A stretch of DNA of 64,000 bases from Oncomelania hupensis (Eukaryota > Mollusca > Gastropoda > Littorinimorpha > Pomatiopsidae). The first letter of the stretch is position 1, and each line of letters begins with the position of its first letter. The DNA lies in contig CM072515.1 in assembly GCA_036898135.1 (NCBI GenBank), forward strand, positions 18,479,437-18,543,436. Reading direction: 5' to 3'. A program made the translations under genes and the position numbers. The notes under the pieces were generated by a model. That model saw only the letters and a list, made by a program, of their open reading frames with translations, was not told the origin of the DNA and did not search any database. Shown here piece by piece: positions 33,095 to 43,050 of the stretch.

Positions 33095-33416
33095 GACTAT
33101 CCTCCGTGGAATGAGGGAATGATGCTTCCAATGGTTTGAATTCGTGGATTTGGGCTATTATGATGACCATTGAGTTGTGTTCTCACAGCCCGTCGCTGTA
33201 TCGGCTGGGCTTGGTGCACGACGTTAACATGATATTGCTCACTCTCGCACAGGAAAGCAAGTTCACAGTAATTCACGTGTAACGCCAAGCTGACATGTAC
33301 AGAGGGTCACGACGCTTACGCCTAATCTCGGATTGAGCCCACTTTGGCAACTTCCTTCAAGCCATTCAAACTACACCAGCATCAAACCACATCACGACAT
33401 CGACAGGTAAAAGCAA

Positions 33417-33428
33417 ATGGGAGAGGGA

Positions 33429-33466
<38 letters not shown>

Positions 33467-33514
33467 ATGGAGAGAGAGAGAGAGAGAGAGAGAGGCAGAG
33501 AGAGAGAGGGAGGC

Positions 33515-33550
<36 letters not shown>

Positions 33551-33642
33551 AGAGGGAGGCAGAGAGAGAGGGGCAGAGAGAGAGAGGGAGGCAGAGAGAG
33601 AGGGAGGCAGAGAGAGAGAGAGGCAGAGAGAGAGAGAGAGAG

Positions 33643-33673
<31 letters not shown>

Positions 33674-33772
33674 AGGAGGCAGAGAGAGAGGGAGGCAGAG
33701 AGAGAGAGAGGCAGAGAGAGAGAGAGAGGCAGAGAGAGAGAGAGGCAGAGAGAGAGAGAGGCAGAGAGAGAG

Positions 33773-33807
<35 letters not shown>

Positions 33808-33839
33808 CAGAGAGAGAGAGGGAGGCAGAGAGAGAGAGG

Positions 33840-33873
<34 letters not shown>

Positions 33874-33972
33874 GAGACAGAGAGACAGACAGAGAGACAG
33901 AGACAGAGACAGAAAGAGACAGAAACAGAAAGAGACAGACAGAAAGAGACAGAGACAGAAAGAGACAGAGAG
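33417..33972 (+). repeat. Long (GA)n/(GGCAGA)n/(CAGA)n purine array
   Basis: About 555 bp of GA units interrupted by regularly placed GGCAGA and GGGAGG, ending in CAGA units. The open frames (Arg/Glu on plus, Ser/Leu on minus) are by-products of the repeat. Confidence 0.97.
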
Positions 33973-34387
33973 ATTAATGTGAACATCGTCCTTTTACATG
34001 TACTTCCCAAAAATATGAAATACATACAGTTCACTCAATCTTCGGGCCACCAGCCCATAGAAAGGTAGAGTTGCGGGTCACGTGATTCATAGAACATTGC
34101 ATAGTTGGGGTCCATTAAACAAAAGAAAAAAAAAACAAAACGAGATGATGACAATGGATGAGGAGTAGAGGCATGGTATCGGGCTGGATAAAGATCAAAC
34201 TTTGCGTTCTAAATTTTGTGGGACATACTTCTCTGGATTAAAAATCTTATGTAAGGAAAATATATAATAACCGATGGTCAATGGTAACCGTAACTAAACG
34301 TACAGCAACATAATTTTTGAAACAGAAAATGACAAGGTGGTTAATTTTAAGGGAAAAAAAACATCATGACTTTGACATATCTGTGTG

Positions 34388-34445
<58 letters not shown>

Positions 34446-35660
34446 GAAGAATTAAATCTTGAAATGAGTTTCTAATATATATTTTCATTAATGTCCTGTA
34501 GCTATTGTCATTTTTGGTTGTTCAGTTTCACCCCCTAATTCTCCGGAGATTGAAAGCTTCCATTAAAGGACAGTTTAAGTCCTTAATTCACAAGGTCATT
34601 TAAAACTGACCTCAAATTATGCTATGTACGTCTTTAAATAATGATCAGGGCGATGTGCATTTAAGCCTATTTAAATTAGTATTATGTGAACTTGTATTCG
34701 GTTTTATTCATTCATTCAAAGTGTCCTTTTAAATGAATATCAAATGATGCGAAATACGTCTTCTTCTTCTGGAAAGTCCGTCTATACCAAAAAAAAATCT
34801 AGGAGTAGATCTCTAAACGACGCTGTTTGTTACACAGTTTACCTTACGACTTGAATATTATTGAATACTTGGCATCTTGTGTGTGGGTGTGTGTGTGAAT
34901 TTCTAAGCGCTCCGACGTTGCCACACTGTGGTATCATCATAAACGACAACACTTAATTGACGTACGTAGGTATGCCACGTGTGTTGGTTGCGGAATTCAA
35001 TATTTTAAGTTCACGCATAGCTTTTGGCACAATAGGCCTATGACTAATAGTGGTATATATATTCAAGTCAGTGAAGAGAGAGGTGCGTTTCCACATGTCC
35101 AAACACGTTATAATCGTTTTTGCCTTTGGGTAGTAGAATGTACACCATCAAGTTTCGACGCCTGCCGATCCGTCATCCTGGCTAAACTAGGAAGATATTA
35201 AATTTAGTTTACCTTTGAACAGGATTTTGAAGCTTGTGCATTTAAATTCTTCGGTTCCTTATCCATTGCATTTTATTCATAATGTTGTTACTTGATTTCA
35301 AATTGCATCAGCAGTATGCCAAAACTGCACAACAAGGGTAGCTGCTCTAAAACATGGATTGTATTACAAGCATGAAGCTTTTAGACATCCAAAATTAGTC
35401 CCCCTTCTATAGTGTACCACTCCAAGCCAACAAGGCTCAAGCTAGCACTCAGAAAATTAAAACGGAGATCCAGATACCCATTCACAGCTGGGTGGACTGC
35501 GGTATGTCGTGCACTTGTTTCAATCTTTGTCTGTATGTGTGTGTGTGTGTGTTTGTATGTGTCGTTTGGTTTGGTTGCCTTCCACCCATGGTCACCCATC
35601 CAAGTACTAAACCTTGCTAGCCTGTGCCCAAACCAATACACTACTGCGTCAACTCTATAA
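33973..35660. other. No gene recognised; contains a (GT)n tract
   Basis: A pure (GT)n repeat lies at 34382-34441 and a second short one at 35536-35553. The rest is AT-rich unique sequence. Confidence 0.5.
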
Positions 35661-35662
35661 AA

Positions 35663-35666
35663 TATG

Positions 35667-35762
<96 letters not shown>
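35663..35762 (+). repeat. (GA)n microsatellite
   Basis: About 48 uninterrupted GA units. Confidence 0.97.
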
Positions 35763-36240
35763 GCTTTGATAGTTTATTGTCTATAACTTCACACGTTTTT
35801 AAGACAAGGATTCGCAATCCGAATAGATTAAAACATTACCAAATTAAGACATATATAACAGCAATTAAACACAAAAGCAAAACAAGCAAATATTAAAAAC
35901 ACCTCTAGTATTAGAGTCACATGCTTAGAGAATTATTACAATACAAGGACGTACACTGAATTATTAAATGGAATAAGAATTATCCTAAATACATACCGGT
36001 AAAAAAGATAATAAATAAATTAAAAACGTTATTTAGGAAATGCACTCATTTTCCCACTCTTTTCTTTTCATTTTCCATCTTTTTCATACAGTATCATACT
36101 CAGTTTTTTACGGGAGACGCAACACACTCATTCCGTCCTTAAATAGGCTACATATTAAAGATATGCATTTGTGTACACAACCACTCCGTTTGACTAGCAG
36201 TTTAATATATTTACATATTTACATAGGATCATCATGTACA
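35763..36240 (-). other. Probable LINE 3' UTR and flank
   Basis: Downstream of the ORF2 stop on the minus strand, AT-rich, no coding block. The exact 3' end of the LINE was not located. Confidence 0.4.
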
Positions 36241-39200
36241 TCAAGAGCTAATTTCGAACAGTTTGTTTCGCAAACTCATAGCATCAGCAATGTATTTTGC
36301 TAGATCAAACACCTTACTTTCATTCTTACATGCCAACAAGAAGGAAATGACGTTCCAATTTGGGTTATGTTTAATGGACATCAGCATTATGCTTTTCCTT
36401 CGTAAATGATCATACGCTTCACAATGAAACAGAAAGTGCAATTCGTCTTCTTCAGCTTTACCACATACTGGGCACTTATTGTTTTCATTCGTTCTGTCTG
36501 CAAACCACAATATATTATTTTTAAAACCACATACTCTCAGCCTAAAACGAGCAAAACACTCTCTGTACCAACGATTAGTTAAGAATAAAAGGTATCGCTC
36601 GGTATCAAAAAGAGACTTAAAGGAATAGTACCATGTATATTTGTCATTGTTCTCTATTTCTGAATGCCAGTTCTGCATGAAGCATGAAATGAGCCTGTCT
36701 TTAAATTCGAAAACGAAACGTGATTTTTGTCCCACACCCTGACTTAGCCAAATAATTCCAAACCCATTTTCCATTAATATTCTTTTTATCCCTGCAACCC
36801 AGTTCAGTTTTCCTTTCTCGTGTTGATTCAGCATCATATCATAAGCCTGCCTACAGAGTCTGGCACTCGGAAGACGCATTAATTTCAACCAATACTTCAC
36901 ACATCTCACATGGATTCTGATGTACAAAGGATATCTTCCGGTCTCCCCGTAAACCATATTATTAGAAGCATGCAGGGGTATAGATAAAAACCTCTTCAGG
37001 GCGAAAGTGTGTACCTTTTCTATATTGTTTGCACTCTCGTCAAAACCCCATACTTCTGCTGCATATGTCAGAATTGGCTCTATCTGAGTGTCAAACAATT
37101 TGCAAAACAAAGTCAGGTCATTTGTGTCAAGCTTTCTGAGAGATCGGAGTATTTCCATGACCCATTTTCTACCTTTTCTGCACACTTCCTGCAGGGCCGA
37201 ATTCATACTTAATTTAGTAGTAAATGTCATTCCCAAATATGTGTACGAGTTTGTTACCTTTACTTCCTCTCCCCCATAGAACCACTTCTCTTTTCCTGCT
37301 AGATGTCCTCCCTTTCTAAACACCATAACGTTTGTCTTATCCAAATTGACAGTGAGGTAAAGCCTGTCAGCTTCATATTTGAGACAGTCTAGCTGGTGTT
37401 GCAAGCCTACAATTGTGTCCGACATGAGAATCACATCGTCTGCAAATAAAAGCAAAAAGATTTCAACTGCTCCTGAAACCAGCTGGATTCCATGTTTACC
37501 TTTCTTAGATAATTCTACAGCTAGCTCATTTATAAAGAATGAAAACATTTTCGGGCTTAGGAGACAACCCTGCTTGACTCCGATAGGACACTCAAAATAA
37601 TCAGAATACACGCCTTTATCTCTTACACATGCAAGTACAGTGCTGTACACACTTCGCAAAGCAAAATACAGTTTATTGTTGACACCAGCTCTGCGTAACA
37701 CATGCCACAATCTGTTTCTGTCAACCGAGTCAAATGCTTTTTTAAAATCAACAAAAGCGACATAAAATTTTGCATTTTTCTCTAAGTATCGCTGCACCAC
37801 GGCGAACAAAGTAAAAATGTGGTCTATGGTGCTGTAACCTGCTCTAAAGCCTGCCTGTTCCTCCACTATTTTCTCGTTTTGTTCAGCCCATTGTGTTAGC
37901 CTTTTGTTTAAAATATGCGTATACACTTTGCCAACAATGCTAGTTAATGAAATTCCCCTGTAGTTATCAGGGATATTCACATCCCCCTTTTTATGAATTG
38001 GTACAATGATAGACTTTGACCACTCCATTGGAAATGTACCGCTATCAAACAAATAATTAAAAAGACTGATCAGATAATCAGCAACTGCATCTCCACCATT
38101 CTTCATTTCTGAAACTATTTTGTCTGGACCCGCGCTCTTTCCAGCTTTAAGGTTACCAATGCTGGCATAAACCTCATCCCTTGAAATAGCCTGGGTGAAT
38201 AGTGGATCATTTTGTTCAGATTCCATATTTTGATCATTACAATCTTCATCATCTGTCTGGGCTTCACTCTGCTGTACATTAAAAACCTGAAAAAAGTGTT
38301 CATACCACTGGTCTTTAGTGATGTCATTATAAATAACAGATTTCTTATTTACTAATCGTATTGTCTGCCAGAACACCTTGGGGTCATTAATGGACTGTTT
38401 CAATTTTGTTAACCTAATTTGGTCAAATTCTCGTTTCTTTTCTCTCAAAAGTTGTCTATACTCTTTTCTCCCTCTAACATATTCCTCCCTCTTTTCTCGG
38501 CTATCTGTCCTAGCCCGCTGGAAAGCACGCAGCAGCTTTCTCAAGCGAGACTTCTTCTGCGTACACTCTCTATCAAACCAGTCTTGCTTTTTGTTGCTTT
38601 TCTTTCCAACCGTTCTTATCATGCATGCTGCTGCACCACACATTGCCGATGCGAACACGTCTATTGATTTATCAACGTTTTCCCGTAATAATGTGCGAGC
38701 ATTCTGCATTTGTTCTTGGAAGTAATTAGAATTAATTTCATCTTTGAAAGTTTGCATAAAATTATCAGCCCACACAATGCGCTCTTCACCACTGGGTCTA
38801 ACCTCTTCTGAGTCCGGTCTGCAATGCTTTACTGATATCCTGAACTCTACTGGAAGATGCCAAGACTGGATATGATCTTTAACCTTTAAGGAGCAGGAAT
38901 GGGTCAAAAATAAGTCTTCGGATAAAACAAAATAGTCAACAACACTACAACCATGTGGTGACACGTAAGTGTATTCCCCTCCAACATCCCCCTCACTGCT
39001 ACCGTTTGCTATGATACAATCAAACAGAAAACACAAATTCAGCAGTGACCTGCCGAACGAGTTTACAACTTGATCCTTCGATCGTCTCACGGTGCCTACA
39101 TCATTATCATCAAGATCGGGTGAGTAATTCAACATGTCCTCTCTGTGAGGTTGTTCAAGACCAGTTCTAGCATTTAAATCACCAAATATAAACAAGTGAC

Positions 39201-39693
39201 AATTTTCAGTATGCATTAAATTACTCAGCAATTCTTCTAAAATGACTACTCCATCATTAAGGTTTTTGTTGTTATACGCTGGGCTATTTTCAGGCGGAAT
39301 ATAACATGCCAGTAAAAGTACATCTTTGTCAGCTCCAAAAACACGTTTATCTATTTTTACTGCAACTATATTGTCGCAGTCTACGTTCACTTGCGTTAAA
39401 AATTTAGCAAAGCAGTTTTTTACCAAAAGTAAAACCCCACCCGAATTTCTGCCTTTATGAGAAAGAGAATCTTTCTGTGGTAGTTTCTTAGCCGGTGCTA
39501 CTAGTTTTAAGAAATCCGTAAAAATTCCAGTAAAATCGAACCCTTTGTCCGCCCATGTTTCGGTCAAGCAAACAAAATGAAAACTTGAAACGTAACTTAC
39601 GAAGGAGGGATCACTTAACTTTACTGGCAAGTTTTCAACATTATAGGTAAGGAATGTAAGCTTGTGATTGTGTTCATGATGATCCTGCCTGTC
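36241..39693 (-). CDS. LINE ORF2: AP endonuclease and reverse transcriptase
   Basis: About 1150 residues, open from the codon after the ORF1 TAG to 36241. The endonuclease starts almost at once (LTFLTYNVENLP, then FVCLTETW, GDLNARTG). The RT blocks are SIIVPIHKKGD, EEQAGFRAGYSTIDHIF, FVDFKKAFDSVDR, GVKQGCLLSP, LLLFADDVILMSD and SYTYLGMTF. A C-terminal zinc finger (CPVCGKAEEDELHFLFHC) lies near the end. No in-frame ATG precedes the endonuclease core; the first is NLMHTEN, about 155 codons in. Translation from ORF1 by stop readthrough or reinitiation is therefore inferred. No internal stop or frameshift is present, so the copy may be functional. Clade uncertain (CR1/Ingi/I range). Confidence 0.93.
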   Translation of the reverse strand, partial: DRQDHHEHNHKLTFLTYNVENLPVKLSDPSFVSYVSSFHFVCLTETWADKGFDFTGIFTDFLKLVAPAKKLPQKDSLSHKGRNSGGVLLLVKNCFAKFLTQVNVDCDNIVAVKIDKRVFGADKDVLLLACYIPPENSPAYNNKNLNDGVVILEELLSNLMHTENCHLFIFGDLNARTGLEQPHREDMLNYSPDLDDNDVGTVRRSKDQVVNSFGRSLLNLCFLFDCIIANGSSEGDVGGEYTYVSPHGCSVVDYFVLSEDLFLTHSCSLKVKDHIQSWHLPVEFRISVKHCRPDSEEVRPSGEERIVWADNFMQTFKDEINSNYFQEQMQNARTLLRENVDKSIDVFASAMCGAAACMIRTVGKKSNKKQDWFDRECTQKKSRLRKLLRAFQRARTDSREKREEYVRGRKEYRQLLREKKREFDQIRLTKLKQSINDPKVFWQTIRLVNKKSVIYNDITKDQWYEHFFQVFNVQQSEAQTDDEDCNDQNMESEQNDPLFTQAISRDEVYASIGNLKAGKSAGPDKIVSEMKNGGDAVADYLISLFNYLFDSGTFPMEWSKSIIVPIHKKGDVNIPDNYRGISLTSIVGKVYTHILNKRLTQWAEQNEKIVEEQAGFRAGYSTIDHIFTLFAVVQRYLEKNAKFYVAFVDFKKAFDSVDRNRLWHVLRRAGVNNKLYFALRSVYSTVLACVRDKGVYSDYFECPIGVKQGCLLSPKMFSFFINELAVELSKKGKHGIQLVSGAVEIFLLLFADDVILMSDTIVGLQHQLDCLKYEADRLYLTVNLDKTNVMVFRKGGHLAGKEKWFYGGEEVKVTNSYTYLGMTFTTKLSMNSALQEVCRKGRKWVMEILRSLRKLDTNDLTLFCKLFDTQIEPILTYAAEVWGFDESANNIEKVHTFALKRFLSIPLHASNNMVYGETGRYPLYIRIHVRCVKYWLKLMRLPSARLCRQAYDMMLNQHEKGKLNWVAGIKRILMENGFGIIWLSQGVGQKSRFVFEFKDRLISCFMQNWHSEIENNDKYTWYYSFKSLFDTERYLLFLTNRWYRECFARFRLRVCGFKNNILWFADRTNENNKCPVCGKAEEDELHFLFHCEAYDHLRRKSIMLMSIKHNPNWNVISFLLACKNESKVFDLAKYIADAMSLRNKLFEISS

Positions 39694-41193
39694 CTATTGT
39701 TTGTGTCTTTCCGAACGCCTCACCCATGGACCGATGCCTTGTTGCTCGTTGCTGCCCCTCTGCCTTGCACCTCCCCCACTGCCATTGCCGCCTTCTCCAC
39801 CTGTAGCTCTAACTCTGGTGGTTCGGTCACCCATGGCGCCACCACCAACAACGCCAGCTCTGTCGCCTTCAGTGCCATCCCCAGTAGCGCCAACTTCTGC
39901 AACGCCATCACCAGTCACGCCAACTTCCGCTGCGTCAACTTCCGCAGCTTCCACTTCTGTAACACCATCTCTAGTAGCGCCAACTTCTGTAGCGCCATCA
40001 CCAGTAGCACCATCTTCTGTGGCACCAGTTCTGTCGCCTCTCTCTCCAGCTCTGTCGTCGTCGCCTTCTCTGCCGGTGCTGAAGTGGTTCTGTCTGTCGC
40101 AAGACACTCCTCTTCTATCTGTTCGACTGTCCTGGGTTGACCCGTTTCCTTGTTCGCCTTCTTTGCTCTGTTTATGGCGTCGCCTGGGTCGGGTGTCTGC
40201 TTGTTGGTCTCGAGGTTCAGCAACTACTAGTTTGCCATTTTTGAAGAACGTTACCTTGCCGTCTTTTCTGGCCTGTGCCGCTATTTGTGCTTGAGCCTTG
40301 GTGAAGTCGTTGGCAATCCTTACCCCTTTCTCCTCCAGCTTGCCACGGAACTTCTTGTCTGTGATGACGGCCATTTTGTTACGCCGACTGGTAAACTTCA
40401 CCATCATTGTTCTTGGTTCACTTCCTCTGCCTTTGCCTATTCTGTGTGCACTGATGATATCTTCTGTTGACCATGTCTTGGGTTTTTGTGCCACGCTATT
40501 CAGAGTGTTTACCACTTTCTGTATACAGGCGTTTCCGTCTTCTGCTTCTTCTCCCTCTGGAACGCCAAACATTCGCAAGTTGTCTCGTCTGTCTGCGTCT
40601 TCCTGCTTGTCCACCTCTGACTTCAATTTCTCGATGGTTACTGCTATGTTTTGAATTGTCTGCTGTAGACTGTCAATGCTGTGCTCACTTTCACCCGCCG
40701 CAATCCTCACTTCTGCAATGCCGTCAGTCATGCCAGCCAGCGCCTCTGTAAACTTCTTGTTTTCTGTTTCTAATCTGCCACATCGCTTGTCTATTATTTC
40801 ATATTTCTCCTGCACGATGTCAAAGTCTGCTCGCAAACTGTTCAAATTCTGCCGCATGCCGCTCATGTCAGTCCTCATCTCTCTAATCTCCTGCAGGATC
40901 AATCTTCCAACATCTACCGACACGTCATTGTTCGTTTCCATCTTCTTATTTGTTTCAGTGGTGCTGCTGCCGCTCAGTGTACTTGTTCTAGGACCTGGGT
41001 TCATTTCAATATCGCCACAGCAAAGCAAGAGTGTTGTCACAAATACAAAGAATACAATGTCTAACCTGTTGCGAATCACGATTACTCTTGCTTTTATCTT
41101 GCGAGCGAAGTTGGCTCTTTTTATCATGAAGCTGATAAAAGTGCTCACAAAACGTCCACACGATGTGCGAAATTCAAGATTATGTACAGGCAT
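39694..41193 (-). CDS. LINE ORF1 with N-terminal 2A motif, coiled coil and RRM-like domain
   Basis: 499 residues from the ATG at 41193. A basic, then hydrophobic N-terminus (DIVFFVFVTTLLLCCG) runs directly into DIEMNPGP (residues 61-68, at 40990-41013), a canonical 2A ribosome-skipping motif. Skipping would release a 67-residue leader. A coiled coil spans about 95-200 (EIREMRTDMSGMRQNLNSLR). Residues about 205-335 resemble the L1-type ORF1 RNA-binding domain (DRRDNLRMFGVPEGE, DIISAHRIGKG, NKMAVITDKKFRGKLEEKGV). The C-terminus is low-complexity, with repeated GATEDGATGDG-type units. The stop is TAG in the same frame as ORF2. 2A motifs are known from CR1- and ingi/L1Tc-type non-LTR elements. 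Confidence 0.93.
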   Translation of the reverse strand: MPVHNLEFRTSCGRFVSTFISFMIKRANFARKIKARVIVIRNRLDIVFFVFVTTLLLCCGDIEMNPGPRTSTLSGSSTTETNKKMETNNDVSVDVGRLILQEIREMRTDMSGMRQNLNSLRADFDIVQEKYEIIDKRCGRLETENKKFTEALAGMTDGIAEVRIAAGESEHSIDSLQQTIQNIAVTIEKLKSEVDKQEDADRRDNLRMFGVPEGEEAEDGNACIQKVVNTLNSVAQKPKTWSTEDIISAHRIGKGRGSEPRTMMVKFTSRRNKMAVITDKKFRGKLEEKGVRIANDFTKAQAQIAAQARKDGKVTFFKNGKLVVAEPRDQQADTRPRRRHKQSKEGEQGNGSTQDSRTDRRGVSCDRQNHFSTGREGDDDRAGERGDRTGATEDGATGDGATEVGATRDGVTEVEAAEVDAAEVGVTGDGVAEVGATGDGTEGDRAGVVGGGAMGDRTTRVRATGGEGGNGSGGGARQRGSNEQQGIGPWVRRSERHKQ

Positions 41194-41340
41194 TTTGCTG
41201 ACTGGCCGGCTTACAACGAATAGTGCTCACTCTTTTGTCACCCAGTTACTTGACTTAGTCGCTGTGCCGAGCTCTACGAACTGGATCCAACCTGTGTTTT
41301 TCCTCCAGGATGCCGTCCGAGATTTTTTTAAAGACCACTA
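41194..41340 (-). other. Presumed LINE 5' UTR
   Basis: Precedes the ORF1 ATG; the 5' boundary of the element is not visible. An ORF on the plus strand across it is antisense shadow. Confidence 0.35.
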
Positions 41341-41644
41341 GGCCTACTTTCTGGTTTTTTTCAAAGTCCAGCCAGAAGAGAGAAAATAAAAGAACAAAAT
41401 CAATGATGTCCACTCAATGTCTACTTGCCCGTTATATTTGTTGTCTTGTACTTGTCGTTATACTAACCGAGGGCTGTTTGTTACTCGTCTTTCTCCCCCC
41501 TGTCCACCGTGGTGTTTTCTTTCGTCCTATGTATAGCTTGTCTAGTACTATAACTTGCTGTATCCTTCTGTAGGCCCACTGGAACCAGGAGATGAAGGGT
41601 TTCTTGTCTAGGACATCCAGTCACTACATGCAAAGTAGCAACAA

Positions 41645-41649
<5 letters not shown>

Positions 41650-41726
<77 letters not shown>
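41650..41726 (+). repeat. (GA)n microsatellite
   Basis: About 38 uninterrupted GA units. Confidence 0.97.
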
Positions 41727-41728
<2 letters not shown>

Positions 41729-42328
41729 CGCAACTGACAGACAGCCAAAGATAGAAAACATTAATGAAGAATGTCAACAAATCCAGAGTCCTTTGCATAC
41801 ACCTTTTACTTCAATCGCATACCAATCATCAAATAACAGACTATCTTTACAAATAATAATTCAACAGAAGTGCATTCAATTATTAACATTAATATAGACT
41901 ATCTTAAATTTACACAAACAGGACATTCTATTATTGAACAACCTTTTTGCAAAATAAATATATTTTTTAATTTAGATACAATTTGTCACATCCATCAAAC
42001 TGCTATCAAAACTATTAAAATGTGCAGCATAATTACAACACAATGTATTTTTCTTTCAAGCATAATAAGGCCAAGAAGAGAGAAAAAACAAGATGAACAA
42101 AATAAACTGATCAAAGAAATTTAAATTAGCATACATACCTAACAGAAAGACATGAAATAGTGAATACATAACTAAACATGTGAAGCATGCTAAGTACTTG
42201 GATTGAGAAAAATTGCTTTACAGCCTGCTATTATAGCGATTTACAACAGTTGAACAGGGGTAATTATTAGACTAGAAATTCTATTTGAGCATCTGCAGGA
42301 AACCAAACCCTGCATAGCTCACAATGCA
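41727..42328. other. No gene recognised
   Basis: AT-rich unique sequence between the LINE and the R1 retroposon copy. Confidence 0.5.
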
Positions 42329-42339
42329 TATTATCAAAG

Positions 42340-43039
42340 ATTGATTGATTGATTGTTGCTTTAGGTCCAGCGGACTCTTCCGAGCCAAATCAGGACCGGA
42401 CAACCCCCAATCCGCATAAAAGATCTGCCGAAACAACCCTAGTGGGAAAATTGAATGCCCTCCACCGGCCAGTCACTTTACAATAAAGACATCCCACGCA
42501 GGGGACGGCTGAGGCTTTACCCCAACTACTCGCACCCCCGGTTACAAAAACAAAATAGAATACAAACATCATTATAAATCATCAACAAAACACATACATA
42601 TAAAATGCCTATAGTGCTAAATAATAACATCATAGGAAGCCCTAGTGACCACCCGGCAGAAAGCGTCCAACACTCCCAAGCTGATCCAACAGACCTCATA
42701 CACAAACAAGGAGTCTTGTCCAGGAAGAGTTTTCAAGAAAAAAGGTAGGTCATTGATCTAGCGAAGAAGAAGATAGTATAGCAGAGTGATAGGACAGAGC
42801 AGGAATGGGAAAGAGTAAATGAGAAAGACAGTGACAGTGGGAATTTAAAGCACTAAATTTCCATAAAGTGGGGATACTATTTATACTGAAAACCCCCGGC
42901 ACTCCAACGGGAGTACTGTTGCCGCAGTGAATCTGTCTTGCCTACAAAGGAAAGACAGGTTTTCAACTGGGGCTTTCACTTTTCCCTTTATAGGTTTGAA
43001 CAATCTACAGTGGCAAGATTGCTCATGACCCCAAGGGGT
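42340..43039 (-). mobile_element. Non-autonomous retroposon R1, copy 2, full length
   Basis: Flanked by an 11-bp target duplication (TATTATCAAAG at 42329-42339 and 43040-43050). On the minus strand it begins with the same CCCCTTGGGGTCATGAGC as copy 1, so the 5' end is defined rather than randomly truncated, and it ends AGCAAC plus (AATC)n. A GTTCAAACC near the 5' end could act as a B box, but no convincing A box was found. A 60-codon frame is shared with copy 3 but broken in copy 1. Confidence 0.88.
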
Positions 43040-43050
43040 TATTATCAAAG

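Noticed and set aside
33344..34034. Long Arg/Glu or Ser/Leu repeat proteins on both strands
   Set aside because: Pure by-products of the GA-rich array; open in several frames at once.
39664..41341. Several plus-strand frames of 60-221 codons
   Set aside because: Antisense shadows of LINE ORF1, which has the recognisable domains.
42390..42572. 60-codon frame also seen at 63495-63677
   Set aside because: It is shared because both are R1 copies; the frame is broken in copy 1 and has no motif.
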